Of a stretch of DNA of 64,000 nucleotides, positions 1 through 8,096 are shown piece by piece (within the stretch, counting starts at the first letter, position 1; every line of letters starts with the position of its first letter). The stretch is from Actinomycetes bacterium. Its GTDB lineage: Bacteria > Actinomycetota > Coriobacteriia > Coriobacteriales > Atopobiaceae. The translations under genes were made by a program, and so were the position numbers. The DNA lies in assembly GCA_029546925.1 (NCBI GenBank), contig JAKPQM010000023.1, positions 62,001 through 126,000 of the forward strand. Reading direction: 5' to 3'. The notes beneath the pieces were generated by a model. It searched no databases, was not told where the DNA came from, and saw nothing but the letters and a program-made list of their open reading frames with translations.

Positions 1-546
1 GCAGTTCGAGAAGGCGTTGAACCAGTAGTTGCAGTTTGTGATGCCGAGGCCGGCGATGGTCGAATCGATGTAGACCTTCTTCACCAACAGCTTGATGGAG
101 TCGTAGGAACGTGCCGAAGCCGACGAGTAGCCCGCCGGGTCGATCTCGAAGACCTGCACGATGCGCCCGCCGGTGACCGACGTGCGCCGCTCGTAGTAGT
201 TGATCTCCAGGGTGCCGTCGTCGAGCAGGAGCGCACGGATCTTGTAGCCCACGTCCCATTCGAGCGCCAGGATGGCGGCGGCCATGTCGCCCGGCGCGTA
301 GAGCGTGCTCTCGCCGTTCTGCCCGCGAATGGCGGAGGCGATGTCCGAGAACACCGACTCCGGCAGCACGCCGGATTCTAGCTGCATGTACGGCTGCTCC
401 TGGTAGTCGCCGGCGTCCGTGCCGTCGAGGGCAGAGACAGCGGCGGCCATCTCTCGCGGCTTGTACAGCGTGGCAACGCCCGCCTGGTAGCGGATCGCGT
501 TTGCGATGTCGGTGAGGATGCTCGTGGAAACGGTGCCTACGGCCAT
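1..546 (-). CDS. Phage tail-associated protein with internal repeats, 3' end outside window
   Basis: Open from an ATG at 546 to the left edge (182 codons, no stop). The ATG overlaps the stop of the preceding collagen-like gene in an ATGA junction, so it belongs to the same late operon. Residues about 10-40 and 64-94 are two copies of one motif, roughly ILTDIANAIR...LYKPREMAAAV and VFSDIASAIR...LYAPGDMAAAI. From memory such DIA-AIR...P-MAAAI units are common in tail-fibre and surface proteins of Firmicutes and Actinobacteria phages. The remainder looks like a beta-rich domain. Position after Tal and the collagen fibre suggests a tail-tip or receptor-binding part. No exact family can be named and the C-terminus is missing. 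Confidence 0.7.
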   Translation of the reverse strand, partial: MAVGTVSTSILTDIANAIRYQAGVATLYKPREMAAAVSALDGTDAGDYQEQPYMQLESGVLPESVFSDIASAIRGQNGESTLYAPGDMAAAILALEWDVGYKIRALLLDDGTLEINYYERRTSVTGGRIVQVFEIDPAGYSSASARSYDSIKLLVKKVYIDSTIAGLGITNCNYWFNAFSNC

Positions 547-1979
547 CAGAACTCCTCCTCTTCGAGGTTGGCGATCGCGGCGATGGCGTCGTCAACGTAC
601 AGCTTGGTCGCGTATGCAGACAGGTCAGGCGTCGTCCCCGCCGGTCCCTGCGGCCCGGTCGGTCCCGTCGCGCCTGTCTCGCCCTTGAGGTTGTGGAACG
701 CGAAGGCGAACGTCCTAGCGGAAGCCGTGCCGCCCAAAGTGACGTTGACGGAAGCCGTGCCGGTGGAAGAATCCACGGTCGCGCTCGCACCCATGATGGT
801 CGCATCCGCACCGTCGTCGCCTGTGTCGCCCTTGGGGCCCTGCGGTCCCGTGGCACCGGTCGCGCCGGTCTCGCCCTGCGGTCCCGTCTCGCCCTGTGGG
901 CCGGTAGCACCTTGGATTCCCTGTATGCCCTGCGGCCCGCGCAAATCAGCCGAGCTCGTACCCGACGCGCTCGTGACGGTCAGCACCGAGCCGTTCCATG
1001 AGTGCGTGCAGGAGACGCCGTCAGCACCGGAGGGGCCAGTCGCGCCCTGCGGCCCCGTGTCACCGGTGTCGCCCTTCGGCCCTTGGGCTCCAGTCGCGCC
1101 AGTGTCGCCTTTGTCGCCCTTGGGACCTTGAGGACCAGCAGCGCCCGTGGCACCCGTCTCTCCTTGGACGCCCTGCGGTCCTTGCGGCCCAGTTTCGCCC
1201 ACATCGCCCTTCGGTCCTTGCGGGCCAGATTCGCCCTGGATTCCCTGAGGACCCTGCTCGCCAGTGTCGCCCTTGGGACCCTGCGGCCCGACGTCACCCG
1301 TATCGCCCTTGTCACCCTTGACGCCCTTGGTCACGTCGGCCGTGGTCGTGCCATTCTTGTCCGTAATCGTGATGGTCGCTCCATCGGCGGTCTGAGTCAC
1401 AGTGGCCGTCGGGCTGAACCCGTCAACACCGTCGGCCCCGTCGAAGTCTCCACGCTCGGCCGCCGCCGTCAGGTTCTCCCGCGCCGTGTCGGCCAGCGCG
1501 GCCGCAGCGTTCGCAGCGTCGGCGGCATCCGTCGTTATCTCGGTCGCATGCTCGTAGGCGTTGATGGCGTCCACGAACAGTGTGAACCCGTCCTCGTGCT
1601 CCTCACCGCCGACGACCACGGGCTCCACCCGTATCGTGAACACGCGGGAAGAGATGTACGTATCGTCACCACGCGAGACCATGACCTGCGCCTGCACGGC
1701 ACCCTCGGCTTCCTGCATCGCCGCCGGGTAGTAGACCTCGAACGCCCCGACAGACGCATCGACGGCAGTGAAGGGCTCGGTCCCACGCTCGTCAGTCACC
1801 TTGTGCCGCCACAAGAAGTAGACGGCAGCCCCCGTCAGGTCGGCTGCAGAGCCGTCCTCCCTCACGGCAAGCGAGATTCCGCGCCCGCCAGCGTCGGCGG
1901 GGGAAGCCACCAGCACGTCGCCGAAACGCTCGTCGCAGGCGTCCCAAACAAGCTTATGAAGTCCGTATCCGTCGAGCAC
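546..1979 (-). CDS. Collagen-like tail fibre protein with BppU-type N-terminus
   Basis: 477 residues, GTG start at 1979 preceded by AGGAGGT about 8 bases upstream. Residues about 1-130 resemble the N-terminal domain of siphophage baseplate upper proteins (BppU-like; a VYYPAAM motif followed by an ISSRVFTIRVEP stretch). A short coiled or alpha-rich linker follows. Residues about 200-460 hold several runs of Gly-X-Y collagen repeats (GPQGPKGDTG type) interrupted by two non-collagen segments. A C-terminal tail ends in EEEEF. The likely role is a trimeric fibre joining the baseplate to a receptor-binding protein. It is the penultimate gene of a translationally coupled tail-tip block and overlaps the next gene by four bases. 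The collagen repeats could vary in number by slippage between relatives. Confidence 0.85.
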   Translation of the reverse strand: MLDGYGLHKLVWDACDERFGDVLVASPADAGGRGISLAVREDGSAADLTGAAVYFLWRHKVTDERGTEPFTAVDASVGAFEVYYPAAMQEAEGAVQAQVMVSRGDDTYISSRVFTIRVEPVVVGGEEHEDGFTLFVDAINAYEHATEITTDAADAANAAAALADTARENLTAAAERGDFDGADGVDGFSPTATVTQTADGATITITDKNGTTTADVTKGVKGDKGDTGDVGPQGPKGDTGEQGPQGIQGESGPQGPKGDVGETGPQGPQGVQGETGATGAAGPQGPKGDKGDTGATGAQGPKGDTGDTGPQGATGPSGADGVSCTHSWNGSVLTVTSASGTSSADLRGPQGIQGIQGATGPQGETGPQGETGATGATGPQGPKGDTGDDGADATIMGASATVDSSTGTASVNVTLGGTASARTFAFAFHNLKGETGATGPTGPQGPAGTTPDLSAYATKLYVDDAIAAIANLEEEEF

Positions 1980-2032
1980 GAAGCACCTCCTAGAGTCTCC
2001 GCTCAGGGTATGCCCTCGTCACAACCCCGCCG

Positions 2033-3253
2033 TCAGAAGTCGAGGTCCGCCAGCTCGTCCAGGTCATCGATTGCGGTGGTCACCGTGCTCTCGACCACCT
2101 GCACCGAGGTCGCCACGCTCAGGTTGCCGTCGATGCCCGCCACGTCGTCCTGCAGGGCGGCAACGTCGGCTGCAAGAGAGCTCGTCACCGCGTAGTCCAC
2201 CTGCTGCACCGTGCCGATGGTCACACGGCAGACGACGGCATCGCCGAACGTGCGCACGCGCTTCACGACCCGCGCCTTGAGCCGCCATTCGGGCGTCCTG
2301 CTCGAATCGACGACTGCAACCTCGTCGCCCAGCCCGCACTCGCCGCCGTCCAAGGCCGCGACGTCGATCTCGTAGCTCACCTTCGGCTGCACCGCATCCA
2401 CGAGCGCCTTCCTGGTGAGCGCGAGCAGTCTGGCAGGGTCGTCGCACTCCGAGAAGGTCACCTGCCCGAAGCTGTGCACCTTCGCCGTCCTGTCGGCGTT
2501 CCAGCGCCCCCAGACCAACCGTGCATTCTCGTCGCCGACCCAGTTGACGCCGCCGTTGACCTCGCCGAAGGTGAGCTTCTTGCGGTAGCCGCCCGTGTAG
2601 CGCCCGTCCTCGTCGGTCACGGGAAGGCCAGCGCCGAACCCGTAGAGCGCCGTGTAGACGTCCTGCTCCAGAACCGTCCTGGTGCAGCCCGCCATGTTCT
2701 TGCCGTAGGTGAAGCGAAGGCCCTTCCAACTCCCAAGCTGGCTCTTGAAACGGATGGCCCTTGAAGCCACCCGCCCGCCGGCGACCGTTATCACCGGCTC
2801 GACCTCGCCGTCCCAGACCTCGGCTACCCTCCGCAGCGCCCAGAGCGCGTTCACGTGGTAGAGCACGCAGCCAGCAGTGCCGGCCACGTCGCACGACGCG
2901 ATTGTCCAGCGTGTGGGTGCGAGCACGACCGCCAGAGCCTGCCGCGCCGTCTTCGAGACGAGGTGCTGCTCCTCGATGAAATCGTCCAGCAGTTCGCAAA
3001 GCGACGACTCCGCATACACCGAGCACAGGCCATCGAGCGGCTCATCTGTCCTCACAACGACGTGCTCGCGCCACACGCCGCCGTCCTGCCATAGCAGCCG
3101 GTCGCCCTTGGCGGGCACCTCGCGGCACTCGAACTCCAGCGTGTCCTCGCCGTTGAGCTCCTCGGTGTGGACCAGCTCGCCGACGACGGGGAGTATCCCG
3201 ATGCGCTCGTCGAAGCGGTCGAACCAGAAGATCGTGGGGACGGAGCCCGCCAT
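2033..3253 (-). CDS. Tail-tip (Tal/endopeptidase-like) protein
   Basis: 406 residues from the ATG at 3253, which overlaps the Dit stop codon (ATGA) and has a GAGAGGTGG ribosome site. An ATG 14 codons further upstream lies inside the Dit gene and is less likely. The protein directly follows Dit, as the tail-associated protein does in siphophages. It shows the usual arrangement of that family's N-terminal part: an opening FDRFDERIG strand, a beta-rich ring domain, and a region (about residues 290-370) with GDEVAVVDSSRTPEWRLKARV, typical of prophage endopeptidase tail proteins. It is short, with no clear peptidase or lysozyme domain after the ring domain, and ends in a short helical tail. Its place in the operon supports the call more than any single motif. 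Confidence 0.75.
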   Translation of the reverse strand: MAGSVPTIFWFDRFDERIGILPVVGELVHTEELNGEDTLEFECREVPAKGDRLLWQDGGVWREHVVVRTDEPLDGLCSVYAESSLCELLDDFIEEQHLVSKTARQALAVVLAPTRWTIASCDVAGTAGCVLYHVNALWALRRVAEVWDGEVEPVITVAGGRVASRAIRFKSQLGSWKGLRFTYGKNMAGCTRTVLEQDVYTALYGFGAGLPVTDEDGRYTGGYRKKLTFGEVNGGVNWVGDENARLVWGRWNADRTAKVHSFGQVTFSECDDPARLLALTRKALVDAVQPKVSYEIDVAALDGGECGLGDEVAVVDSSRTPEWRLKARVVKRVRTFGDAVVCRVTIGTVQQVDYAVTSSLAADVAALQDDVAGIDGNLSVATSVQVVESTVTTAIDDLDELADLDF

Positions 3254-3966
3254 CACAGCCACCTCTCGCGGAAGCTGGTCGTATGGGAGGAACATCCCGT
3301 GAAGCTCAGCTCGCAGCTGCCGGGAGAGAGCGAGAAGAAGTCGCTCGCCAGCGTAACGTCCGCACGGGCGTCAGCGCCGTCTATCGTCACGCCCTCGTTC
3401 GCGTAGTCGATGTGCACCACCTCGCCGCCGGAGAAGGCATGCTCCGCGCGCACGAACGCGTCACCGCAGCCGACCTGCACGGCAGAACCGGCAGAAGCGA
3501 CCAGCTCGAATGCCGGCCATGTGGGCCACGACCCGCCGACCTCGAAGGCCGCTCCGGTCTCGGTCCGTTCCCTACCGTAGGCCACGGGGTCGAGCAGCGT
3601 GAAGACGACCTCGCCCTCGCCGTCCTCGAAAAGCGACGACCACGACCCCGCATCGGTGCACACGGCGTCGCGGTACTCAAGCTCCGGCTCGTCGGGCAGC
3701 CGCAGCGTCCCGCCAGCCGTGGAGCACAGCGCCGAGTAGACCCTGTGCCGAATGTCGGCCAGCCCGTTGGTCCCCGGCCTGAACCCCGCGTCCATGAACA
3801 GCCGCACCCGCACCAGTCTTGGCGGTATGCGACCAGAAACGAGCAGCGCGCCCGCACGCCCGGGCATCACCATCGTGTCGGGCACGACGGGCATAGCGAC
3901 CTTCTCGACGACCTCGGCGCTGCACCATTCAGAGAGGTCAATGCCGTTGTAGACAATCGACCTCAT
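3253..3966 (-). CDS. Distal tail protein (Dit-like)
   Basis: 237 residues, ATG at 3966. Such proteins form the hexameric hub at the tip of long non-contractile tails. The opening (a YNGIDLSEW motif), the segment around residues 30-60 with the VMPGRAG and LVRVRLFMD motifs, and a middle FTLLDPVAYG match the usual Dit/siphovirus tail-component pattern. The C-terminal half looks like the galectin-like domain. It overlaps the small upstream gene and the downstream Tal-like gene by four bases each, so translation is coupled. Oddly, it is not preceded by a tape measure gene. Confidence 0.8.
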   Translation of the reverse strand: MRSIVYNGIDLSEWCSAEVVEKVAMPVVPDTMVMPGRAGALLVSGRIPPRLVRVRLFMDAGFRPGTNGLADIRHRVYSALCSTAGGTLRLPDEPELEYRDAVCTDAGSWSSLFEDGEGEVVFTLLDPVAYGRERTETGAAFEVGGSWPTWPAFELVASAGSAVQVGCGDAFVRAEHAFSGGEVVHIDYANEGVTIDGADARADVTLASDFFSLSPGSCELSFTGCSSHTTSFRERWL

Positions 3967-4130
3967 GCGTTGCCCCTGGCTCTTCCGTAGGCGATGGCAC
4001 GACGGCGAGACTCCAGGCTCATCTCGTCCACGGAGCCTTCTTTCCTGGGCTTCTGAGCCATCGATCCTGCGAGAAGCCTCAGCTCGTCGCCACGGCCATC
4101 CTCGCGTTTGTCCGCATCCTTCTTTTTCAC
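3963..4130 (-). CDS. Small charged protein between neck genes and Dit
   Basis: 55 residues if started at the GTG at 4130, which overlaps the previous stop (GTGA). An ATG at 4151 would give 62 residues. The N-terminal third is very rich in Lys, Asp and Glu (KKKDADKRED). The rest is helical with a basic end. It sits exactly where the major tail protein, tail assembly chaperones and tape measure protein are normally encoded, so it may be a residual chaperone fragment or the remains of a deletion joint. No family is recognised. Four-base overlaps on both sides show that it is an integrated operon member and not spacer. Confidence 0.5.
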   Translation of the reverse strand: MKKKDADKREDGRGDELRLLAGSMAQKPRKEGSVDEMSLESRRRAIAYGRARGNA

Positions 4131-4516
4131 AGCGACCTCACCACCGCGCACGTCACGTCGAACGCCCAGAGATACCGCCCGCTTGAGTCGCGCTCCTTGA
4201 ACGCTGGTTCCGTCGTGTCGATGCCTAGGATGCGGTAAGCGCCGGCGTCCGCATAAGGCTCCCAGTCGGCACGGCGAACCGCGTACTCAGCTGCCGTTGC
4301 AACGTTCTCCGCATACGCCAGAACCTCGCGAACGACCAGCACTGTGACGGTCACCGTCCCGCGCTCCTCCTCGGCCATCCGGGAATCGCGCTCGAACGCC
4401 CCCTCCGTCACCACGATGGGCTCAGCGCAGTCAAGCGCCGATGGCAGAACTTTTGTGAAGCAACTTGTGAAGTGGGCATCTACCAGCAGTTTCGCAATCG
4501 AGTCCGCGCAGCTCAT
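4127..4516 (-). CDS. Neck protein, tail-terminator-like position
   Basis: 129 residues from the ATG at 4516, which overlaps the stop of the previous gene (ATGA). A start 16 codons upstream would run deep into that gene. The chain has an N-terminal helix (IAKLLVDAHF), central strands (TVTVTVLVVRE) and a C-terminal strand pair ending WAFDVTCAVVRSL. Size and place (third small gene after the capsid) fit a tail-terminator or tail-completion protein. The family assignment is by position only. Confidence 0.55.
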   Translation of the reverse strand: MSCADSIAKLLVDAHFTSCFTKVLPSALDCAEPIVVTEGAFERDSRMAEEERGTVTVTVLVVREVLAYAENVATAAEYAVRRADWEPYADAGAYRILGIDTTEPAFKERDSSGRYLWAFDVTCAVVRSL

Positions 4517-4842
4517 CTCACCATCAGCTCCCAGTGGTGCACGTGCCCGTTGAAGTCCTCGCACCGCTTGCGCTCGGCCACGTAGTACGAATGCCCGCCG
4601 ATGTCGATGCGAGACCCCGCTGGCACCTCGAAGGCACCATCGCTGTTAAGCGCGTCGACGTAGACCTTGCCGCTGCCAGCATCGGCGCTCCTGTGCCCAT
4701 CGTCCACGACCGACTGCGTCCGCGCGAACCGCACGTGAGACACGGCCACGCCCTCGGCATAGCCGCCAGCACCATCCGGCACCCTCACCACGGCGTCCTC
4801 GGCCAACAAACGCAGCGGTATCGGCCGAAGGCCCCGCATCAT
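4513..4842 (-). CDS. Head-closure/stopper-like neck protein
   Basis: 109 residues, ATG at 4842 overlapping the previous gene by four bases (ATGATG context). It is a beta-rich small protein with RIDIGGHSYYVAERKRC near the middle-to-end. From memory this recalls minor capsid or head-closure proteins of the SPP1 gp16 kind, where a small barrel plugs the connector. It lies second after the capsid gene, the normal place for this role. Function is inferred from place, size and fold impression. Confidence 0.55.
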   Translation of the reverse strand: MMRGLRPIPLRLLAEDAVVRVPDGAGGYAEGVAVSHVRFARTQSVVDDGHRSADAGSGKVYVDALNSDGAFEVPAGSRIDIGGHSYYVAERKRCEDFNGHVHHWELMVR

Positions 4843-5180
4843 CGCACCCCGCAGAACGCGAGCGACGTACCGACGAGCTCCTTGAGCGCCGCGCCCGTGG
4901 CGATCTCCTCGCCGGTCGTGCCCTCGTCCTCGTAGTGGGTCACCTTGAAGTCCCCGAGCGAGAAGCCGCCGACCTGCCCCTCGCCGAACTCAGCGAAGGC
5001 GTCGACGGCCGCGCACACGGCCCGTTGGTAGGCTTCCAGCTCGTCATCGCCAGGCTCCGCGCCGCCCGCCAGCCACCGTATATGCCGCGTCGCTGCAGGC
5101 AGCGCAAGCCCGAAGGCGGACTCCGAAAGCCCGCCCCCATAGGTCTGCGAATACCACTCGTATGTCACCGCTGCGGCCAC
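4839..5180 (-). CDS. Head-tail connector (adaptor) protein
   Basis: 113 residues, ATG at 5180, five bases after the capsid stop. It opens with VTYEWYSQTYGG and has helices around residues 45-70 (DDELEAYQRAVCAAVDAF), the helical pattern of phage head-tail adaptors of the gp6/gp15 group. In such phages this protein forms a ring under the portal. It begins the run of four-base overlaps that continues down to the tail fibre genes. Confidence 0.6.
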   Translation of the reverse strand: MAAAVTYEWYSQTYGGGLSESAFGLALPAATRHIRWLAGGAEPGDDELEAYQRAVCAAVDAFAEFGEGQVGGFSLGDFKVTHYEDEGTTGEEIATGAALKELVGTSLAFCGVR

Positions 5181-5184
5181 GGAG

Positions 5185-6198
5185 CTACTCCGTGCTCGCG
5201 CTCACGTACACGCCGTCGAGCTTGTTCTCCAGCACGCTCACGATGCCGTACTTGCGGTACTTGAGCATGTAGGAGTCCAGCGCCTCCAGCTGGTCGGGGC
5301 TGAACACGCGCGACGCCACGTGCTTGTCATACTTAATCACGGCCGACTTCTCCACCACCATGAAGTTGATGTCGCGACCCGCGCCCACGAGCTCGTAGTA
5401 GTTCGCGAGCCCGCTCTTGGTGGGGGACGCCACGGCCGTGTACACACCGCCGCTCTCGGTGTAGTAGGTCTTCGAGGAGTCGACCTCGGTGTCGGCCGTC
5501 TTCTCGTAGCTGCCCGCCGCCTTCTGGTAGCCGAACTGGTCGTCATCGCCGCTGAGCAAGTCGATGGCCGTGTAGAAGCGCACCTGCGGCACCTCCACAA
5601 TGCGGCTGAACCGCTCGAGCACGCGGTTCGAGCGCGTGGGGTTCGCCAGCGAGAAGTCGTCCAGGACGCCGCGCAGCGTCGGCGTGATGAAGAGGTAGCG
5701 CGAGCCCGTCGACACCTGGCGCTCGTCCATCGCGTTGGTAACGGCACGCAGCGCCGCGAGCACGTCAACGGCGGACGCCTCGGAGAGGTCCTCGCCCTTC
5801 ACGGTCACGCCGTCGGCGGACGCGATCTGGCTGAACGTGTAGGCGTCGCCCTCGGGAGCCACCTGCGTGCGCTGCAGCTCCGCGCCCGCCTCGACGAAGC
5901 AGTCCAGGACGCCGCTCTCCTCCACGTCCATGACGTCCGCGAACAGGCGGATGGCCCGGTCGTAGCCGAAGCTGTGCGTCTCGTACTCGTAGGTGATGCT
6001 TCCGGTCTTGTAGCCCACGTTGCGGGTGTAGTCCCCGAGCCCCGTCACGGAGATCTTGGGGATGAGGATCTCCTTCGCGTTGCGACCGGCACGCACCATG
6101 CGCCCGCCGCTGTTCAGGCAGCGGGACACCGCCGCCCTCTGGTAGACCTCGTCGAGGATCCCGGTGTAGTTCTTCGCGAACTCGATGCTGTTGGCCAT
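5185..6198 (-). CDS. Major capsid protein
   Basis: 337 residues, ATG at 6198, directly after the scaffold gene. The sequence has the pattern of an HK97-fold capsid: an N-terminal arm, a LIPKISVTGLGDYTR strand, the long spine region with SITYEYETHSFGYDRA, and a C-terminal P-domain/A-domain part ending in KHVASRVFSPDQLEALD. About 45 residues around 225-270 (YEKTADTEVDSSKTYYTE...) look like an inserted Ser/Thr/Tyr-rich beta domain, as in decorated capsids. A decayed homologue lies at 50007-50401 on the same strand, about 60% identical by eye over the N-terminal part. The partnership with an upstream scaffold gene makes the call firm. Confidence 0.88.
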   Translation of the reverse strand: MANSIEFAKNYTGILDEVYQRAAVSRCLNSGGRMVRAGRNAKEILIPKISVTGLGDYTRNVGYKTGSITYEYETHSFGYDRAIRLFADVMDVEESGVLDCFVEAGAELQRTQVAPEGDAYTFSQIASADGVTVKGEDLSEASAVDVLAALRAVTNAMDERQVSTGSRYLFITPTLRGVLDDFSLANPTRSNRVLERFSRIVEVPQVRFYTAIDLLSGDDDQFGYQKAAGSYEKTADTEVDSSKTYYTESGGVYTAVASPTKSGLANYYELVGAGRDINFMVVEKSAVIKYDKHVASRVFSPDQLEALDSYMLKYRKYGIVSVLENKLDGVYVSASTE

Positions 6199-6210
6199 GT
6201 CTCAGCCCTC

Positions 6211-6705
6211 CTATGCTTCGTCGTTGGAATCGTCCAGGCCGGCGAGCCTGCGCCAGCGCCTCATGGTCTTGCCGGCATCCGTGCTGGTGCCTGCGTTGGG
6301 AAGCCCAGTCCTGCCGCCAGGCTGCTTGGCGGGGGCGTCGGAAAACAGCCACGGCTCTGCCTCCTTGAGCGCGTCGACGTCGCCGCCGTGGTCGGCCAAC
6401 ACAGCACGGGCGGCCTTCACGTTTCGCACGCCCTCGAGCTGAAGCCTGAAGTCGATCCGGTCAGACTCGCCCTGGGCCTTGAGCTCCGCAATCTCGCCGC
6501 GCAGCTGCTCTGCCGTCTCGGCGTTCTTGGCGGCCTCGGCAACCTGAGCCTCGAGCGCAGCGATCTTCTCGTCGCGCTCGGCGACGGCCTTCTCCCAGTC
6601 GGTGCCGTTCACCTGCGGCTGCCCTTGCGCCGCCTGCTGCTGCCCGAGGTTTTCCTGGGCTTGCGGCTCTTCCTGCGTCTTGTCGCCATGGTTATCACTG
6701 GCCAT
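6211..6705 (-). CDS. Capsid scaffolding protein (GP20-like)
   Basis: 164 residues from the ATG at 6705, chosen because AAAGGTGG lies 7 bases upstream. An ATG ten codons earlier lacks such a site. It is Gln/Glu-rich at the N-terminus and has a long coiled coil (about residues 45-100: EKAVAERDEKIAALEAQVAEA). A C-terminal section, ESDRIDFRLQLEGVRNVKAARAVL, is typical of scaffold proteins that bind the capsid. It ends 12 bases before the capsid gene. The broken scaffold at 50405-50653 keeps the same ESDRIDFKLQL motif, so both prophages share this gene pair. Confidence 0.85.
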   Translation of the reverse strand: MASDNHGDKTQEEPQAQENLGQQQAAQGQPQVNGTDWEKAVAERDEKIAALEAQVAEAAKNAETAEQLRGEIAELKAQGESDRIDFRLQLEGVRNVKAARAVLADHGGDVDALKEAEPWLFSDAPAKQPGGRTGLPNAGTSTDAGKTMRRWRRLAGLDDSNDEA

Positions 6706-6802
6706 GTCAGCCACCTTTCGTATCGTGGCCGACAAAACAGTTCGGCCTCTTAACCTGCAACAAGGCTAAGAGGCCGTCACAAAGTGCCTATGTCCTACTG
6801 GC

Positions 6803-7594
6803 TTACATGAAGAACTTCGAAATGAGCTCGCCGATAACGGGAAACAGTGTGGTGCCGAGTGTGGTCGTGCTCTTTACGATGGAAGCAGTGTTCTCCAGGA
6901 CATCCGCGAACTTCTCTATGTTGCCTTCTTTCGCTGCTTCGCCCATATCGATAACAGCGGCTTCGGCACTCTGCTTCACATCGTCATCAGCGTCACTCGC
7001 ACGGATCGCCTCGACCGCCATTTCGACGCTTATGGGCTCAGTCTTAGCGGTCGCGTTGGCCACACTGCCGACATTGGTGTTGTTGAAGGTCGGGCTGTTG
7101 CTTATGTTTATGCTCATCTTGCTCTCCTCGTCCATGAAGTCGCCCCTTATGTAGGAGAGGCCCTTCTCTGTTGTCGCAACGGCCCAAGGCACGTTATCAG
7201 CCCACTGGATATTGAGTAGCCCAGTTCGCGCCAGTTCCTGGTAGTCGGAAACGCGTCCGTCCACGATTTCAATGCTGGTGTCTTGACCCTTGCGACGATG
7301 AAATGCCGCTTCCGCATATGTCATACATACGAGCTCATCGGCTGTTTCGCTAAGGGACACGAAGCTCCTCCGGAACCGGTATGCGCGTTGATAGTGCTCC
7401 ACACCGGCGGGCAGAATAGACAGGACGATAAACATCTGGTGCCCCCAGTCGGTCTCGCCCTTGAGCATTTCTGCATCGCGCAGATCAAGGAGGGCTTTCA
7501 CGTACATTTCGTCCTCGGTGGTGTATGGCAAGTCATCTCGGTTGACCATAAGATAGGCAAGTGCGGCTTCGGCTGCGTCGGTAATCTCAAGCAA
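6803..7594 (-). CDS. Unknown protein, phage cargo or moron candidate
   Basis: 263 residues, ATG at 7594 preceded by GGAGGTAG. I do not recognise the family. The first 150 residues look like a folded helical/mixed domain (LEITDAAEAALAYLM..., KALLDLRDAEML). Around residue 160 there is an Asn/Ser-rich stretch, INISNSPTFNNTNVGSVANA. From memory this kind of linker occurs in several phage-defence and phage-exclusion proteins next to their effector or oligomerisation part. The C-terminus is helical with a hydrophobic end (TLGTTLFPVIGELISKFFM). It lies on the late strand between scaffold and the inverted IetAS genes. Membrane attachment by the last helix is possible but unproven. Confidence 0.6.
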   Translation of the reverse strand: MLEITDAAEAALAYLMVNRDDLPYTTEDEMYVKALLDLRDAEMLKGETDWGHQMFIVLSILPAGVEHYQRAYRFRRSFVSLSETADELVCMTYAEAAFHRRKGQDTSIEIVDGRVSDYQELARTGLLNIQWADNVPWAVATTEKGLSYIRGDFMDEESKMSINISNSPTFNNTNVGSVANATAKTEPISVEMAVEAIRASDADDDVKQSAEAAVIDMGEAAKEGNIEKFADVLENTASIVKSTTTLGTTLFPVIGELISKFFM

Positions 7595-7765
7595 GGTTTA
7601 CTACCTCCTATACTTTCTGCGCAGCAGGCGGGCTTGTGACAGCCCGGCAGAATTGCCAATGGGGGCTGGCTGCGCTAAAGTTTGCAGTTACACGAAGCGG
7701 AGGCGAGCCGCAAAACTACACCTCCGCTCCGCTCATGAGTGGGGTCTCAATCGCGAGTTGGGACC

Positions 7766-7873
7766 CTACTTCTTCTTGATGTGGACGTGGCGGGTGGTCG
7801 TGCCGGTCTTAACGATCCGACCAGTCCGCGTGACCTTGTAGCGCGGGATGCGCACGGTAACTGTGGTCTTCAT
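7766..7873 (-). CDS. Small basic protein, 35 residues
   Basis: ATG at 7873 to TAG at 7766, with a purine-rich AAAGGGGGAAA ribosome site just upstream. The product is strongly basic and beta-like (VTVRIPRYKVTRTGRIVK then HVHIKKK). Very short basic proteins of this form occur among phage head genes, but I cannot name a family. It lies in the spacer between the 263-residue gene and the start of IetA and is read in the late direction. A further small frame ending at its ATG (about 25 codons, GTG or ATT start) could be a leader and is too weak to list. Confidence 0.5.
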   Translation of the reverse strand: MKTTVTVRIPRYKVTRTGRIVKTGTTTRHVHIKKK

Positions 7874-8059
7874 CGCCGTTTCCCCCTTTCCGCAATCGAA
7901 GGCTCTCCGGCTTCGCCCACCCCGGCTCTTGCCGGACTATCTTGCACCCTAATCGCGTCACCTCCTAGCGGGTACTCTCGAGCGTTTGACCGCTCGTGGG
8001 CATACTACACCACTTCACGTTATTTCGCAAACCTCGTCCCGATTTCTTGTTTCTTGTCC

Positions 8060-8065
8060 TATAAT
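8060..8065 (+). promoter_or_regulatory. Probable -10 box for the IetAS-like operon
   Basis: A perfect TATAAT at 8060-8065 lies 31 bases before the AUG at 8097, which has an AAAGGAGG ribosome site. No good -35 box is present at 16-18 bases spacing, so an activator or an extended upstream region may be needed. Confidence 0.5.
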
Positions 8066-8096
8066 GTCTCTTAGAGTAAAGGAGGATGGGACACCC

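Larger units (their letters stand above)
7595..8096. other. Divergent spacer between late genes and IetAS
   Basis: Apart from the 35-residue gene at 7766-7873, this 500-base spacer holds one weak hairpin (CGGGCT 7629-7634 with AGCCCG 7641-7646, loop of 6, no T tract) and the promoter of the plus-strand cargo near 8060. I see no RNA gene or conserved motif. Confidence 0.5.

Noticed and set aside
1002-2195. Long plus-strand open frame antisense to the collagen-like gene
   Set aside because: Arg/Leu/Ala-rich translation that mirrors the Gly-X-Y repeats. No ribosome site. Produced by GC-rich codon bias.
5320-6753. 477-codon plus-strand frame over capsid and scaffold
   Set aside because: Antisense to two firmly identified phage genes. 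Val/His/Arg-rich and low in protein character.
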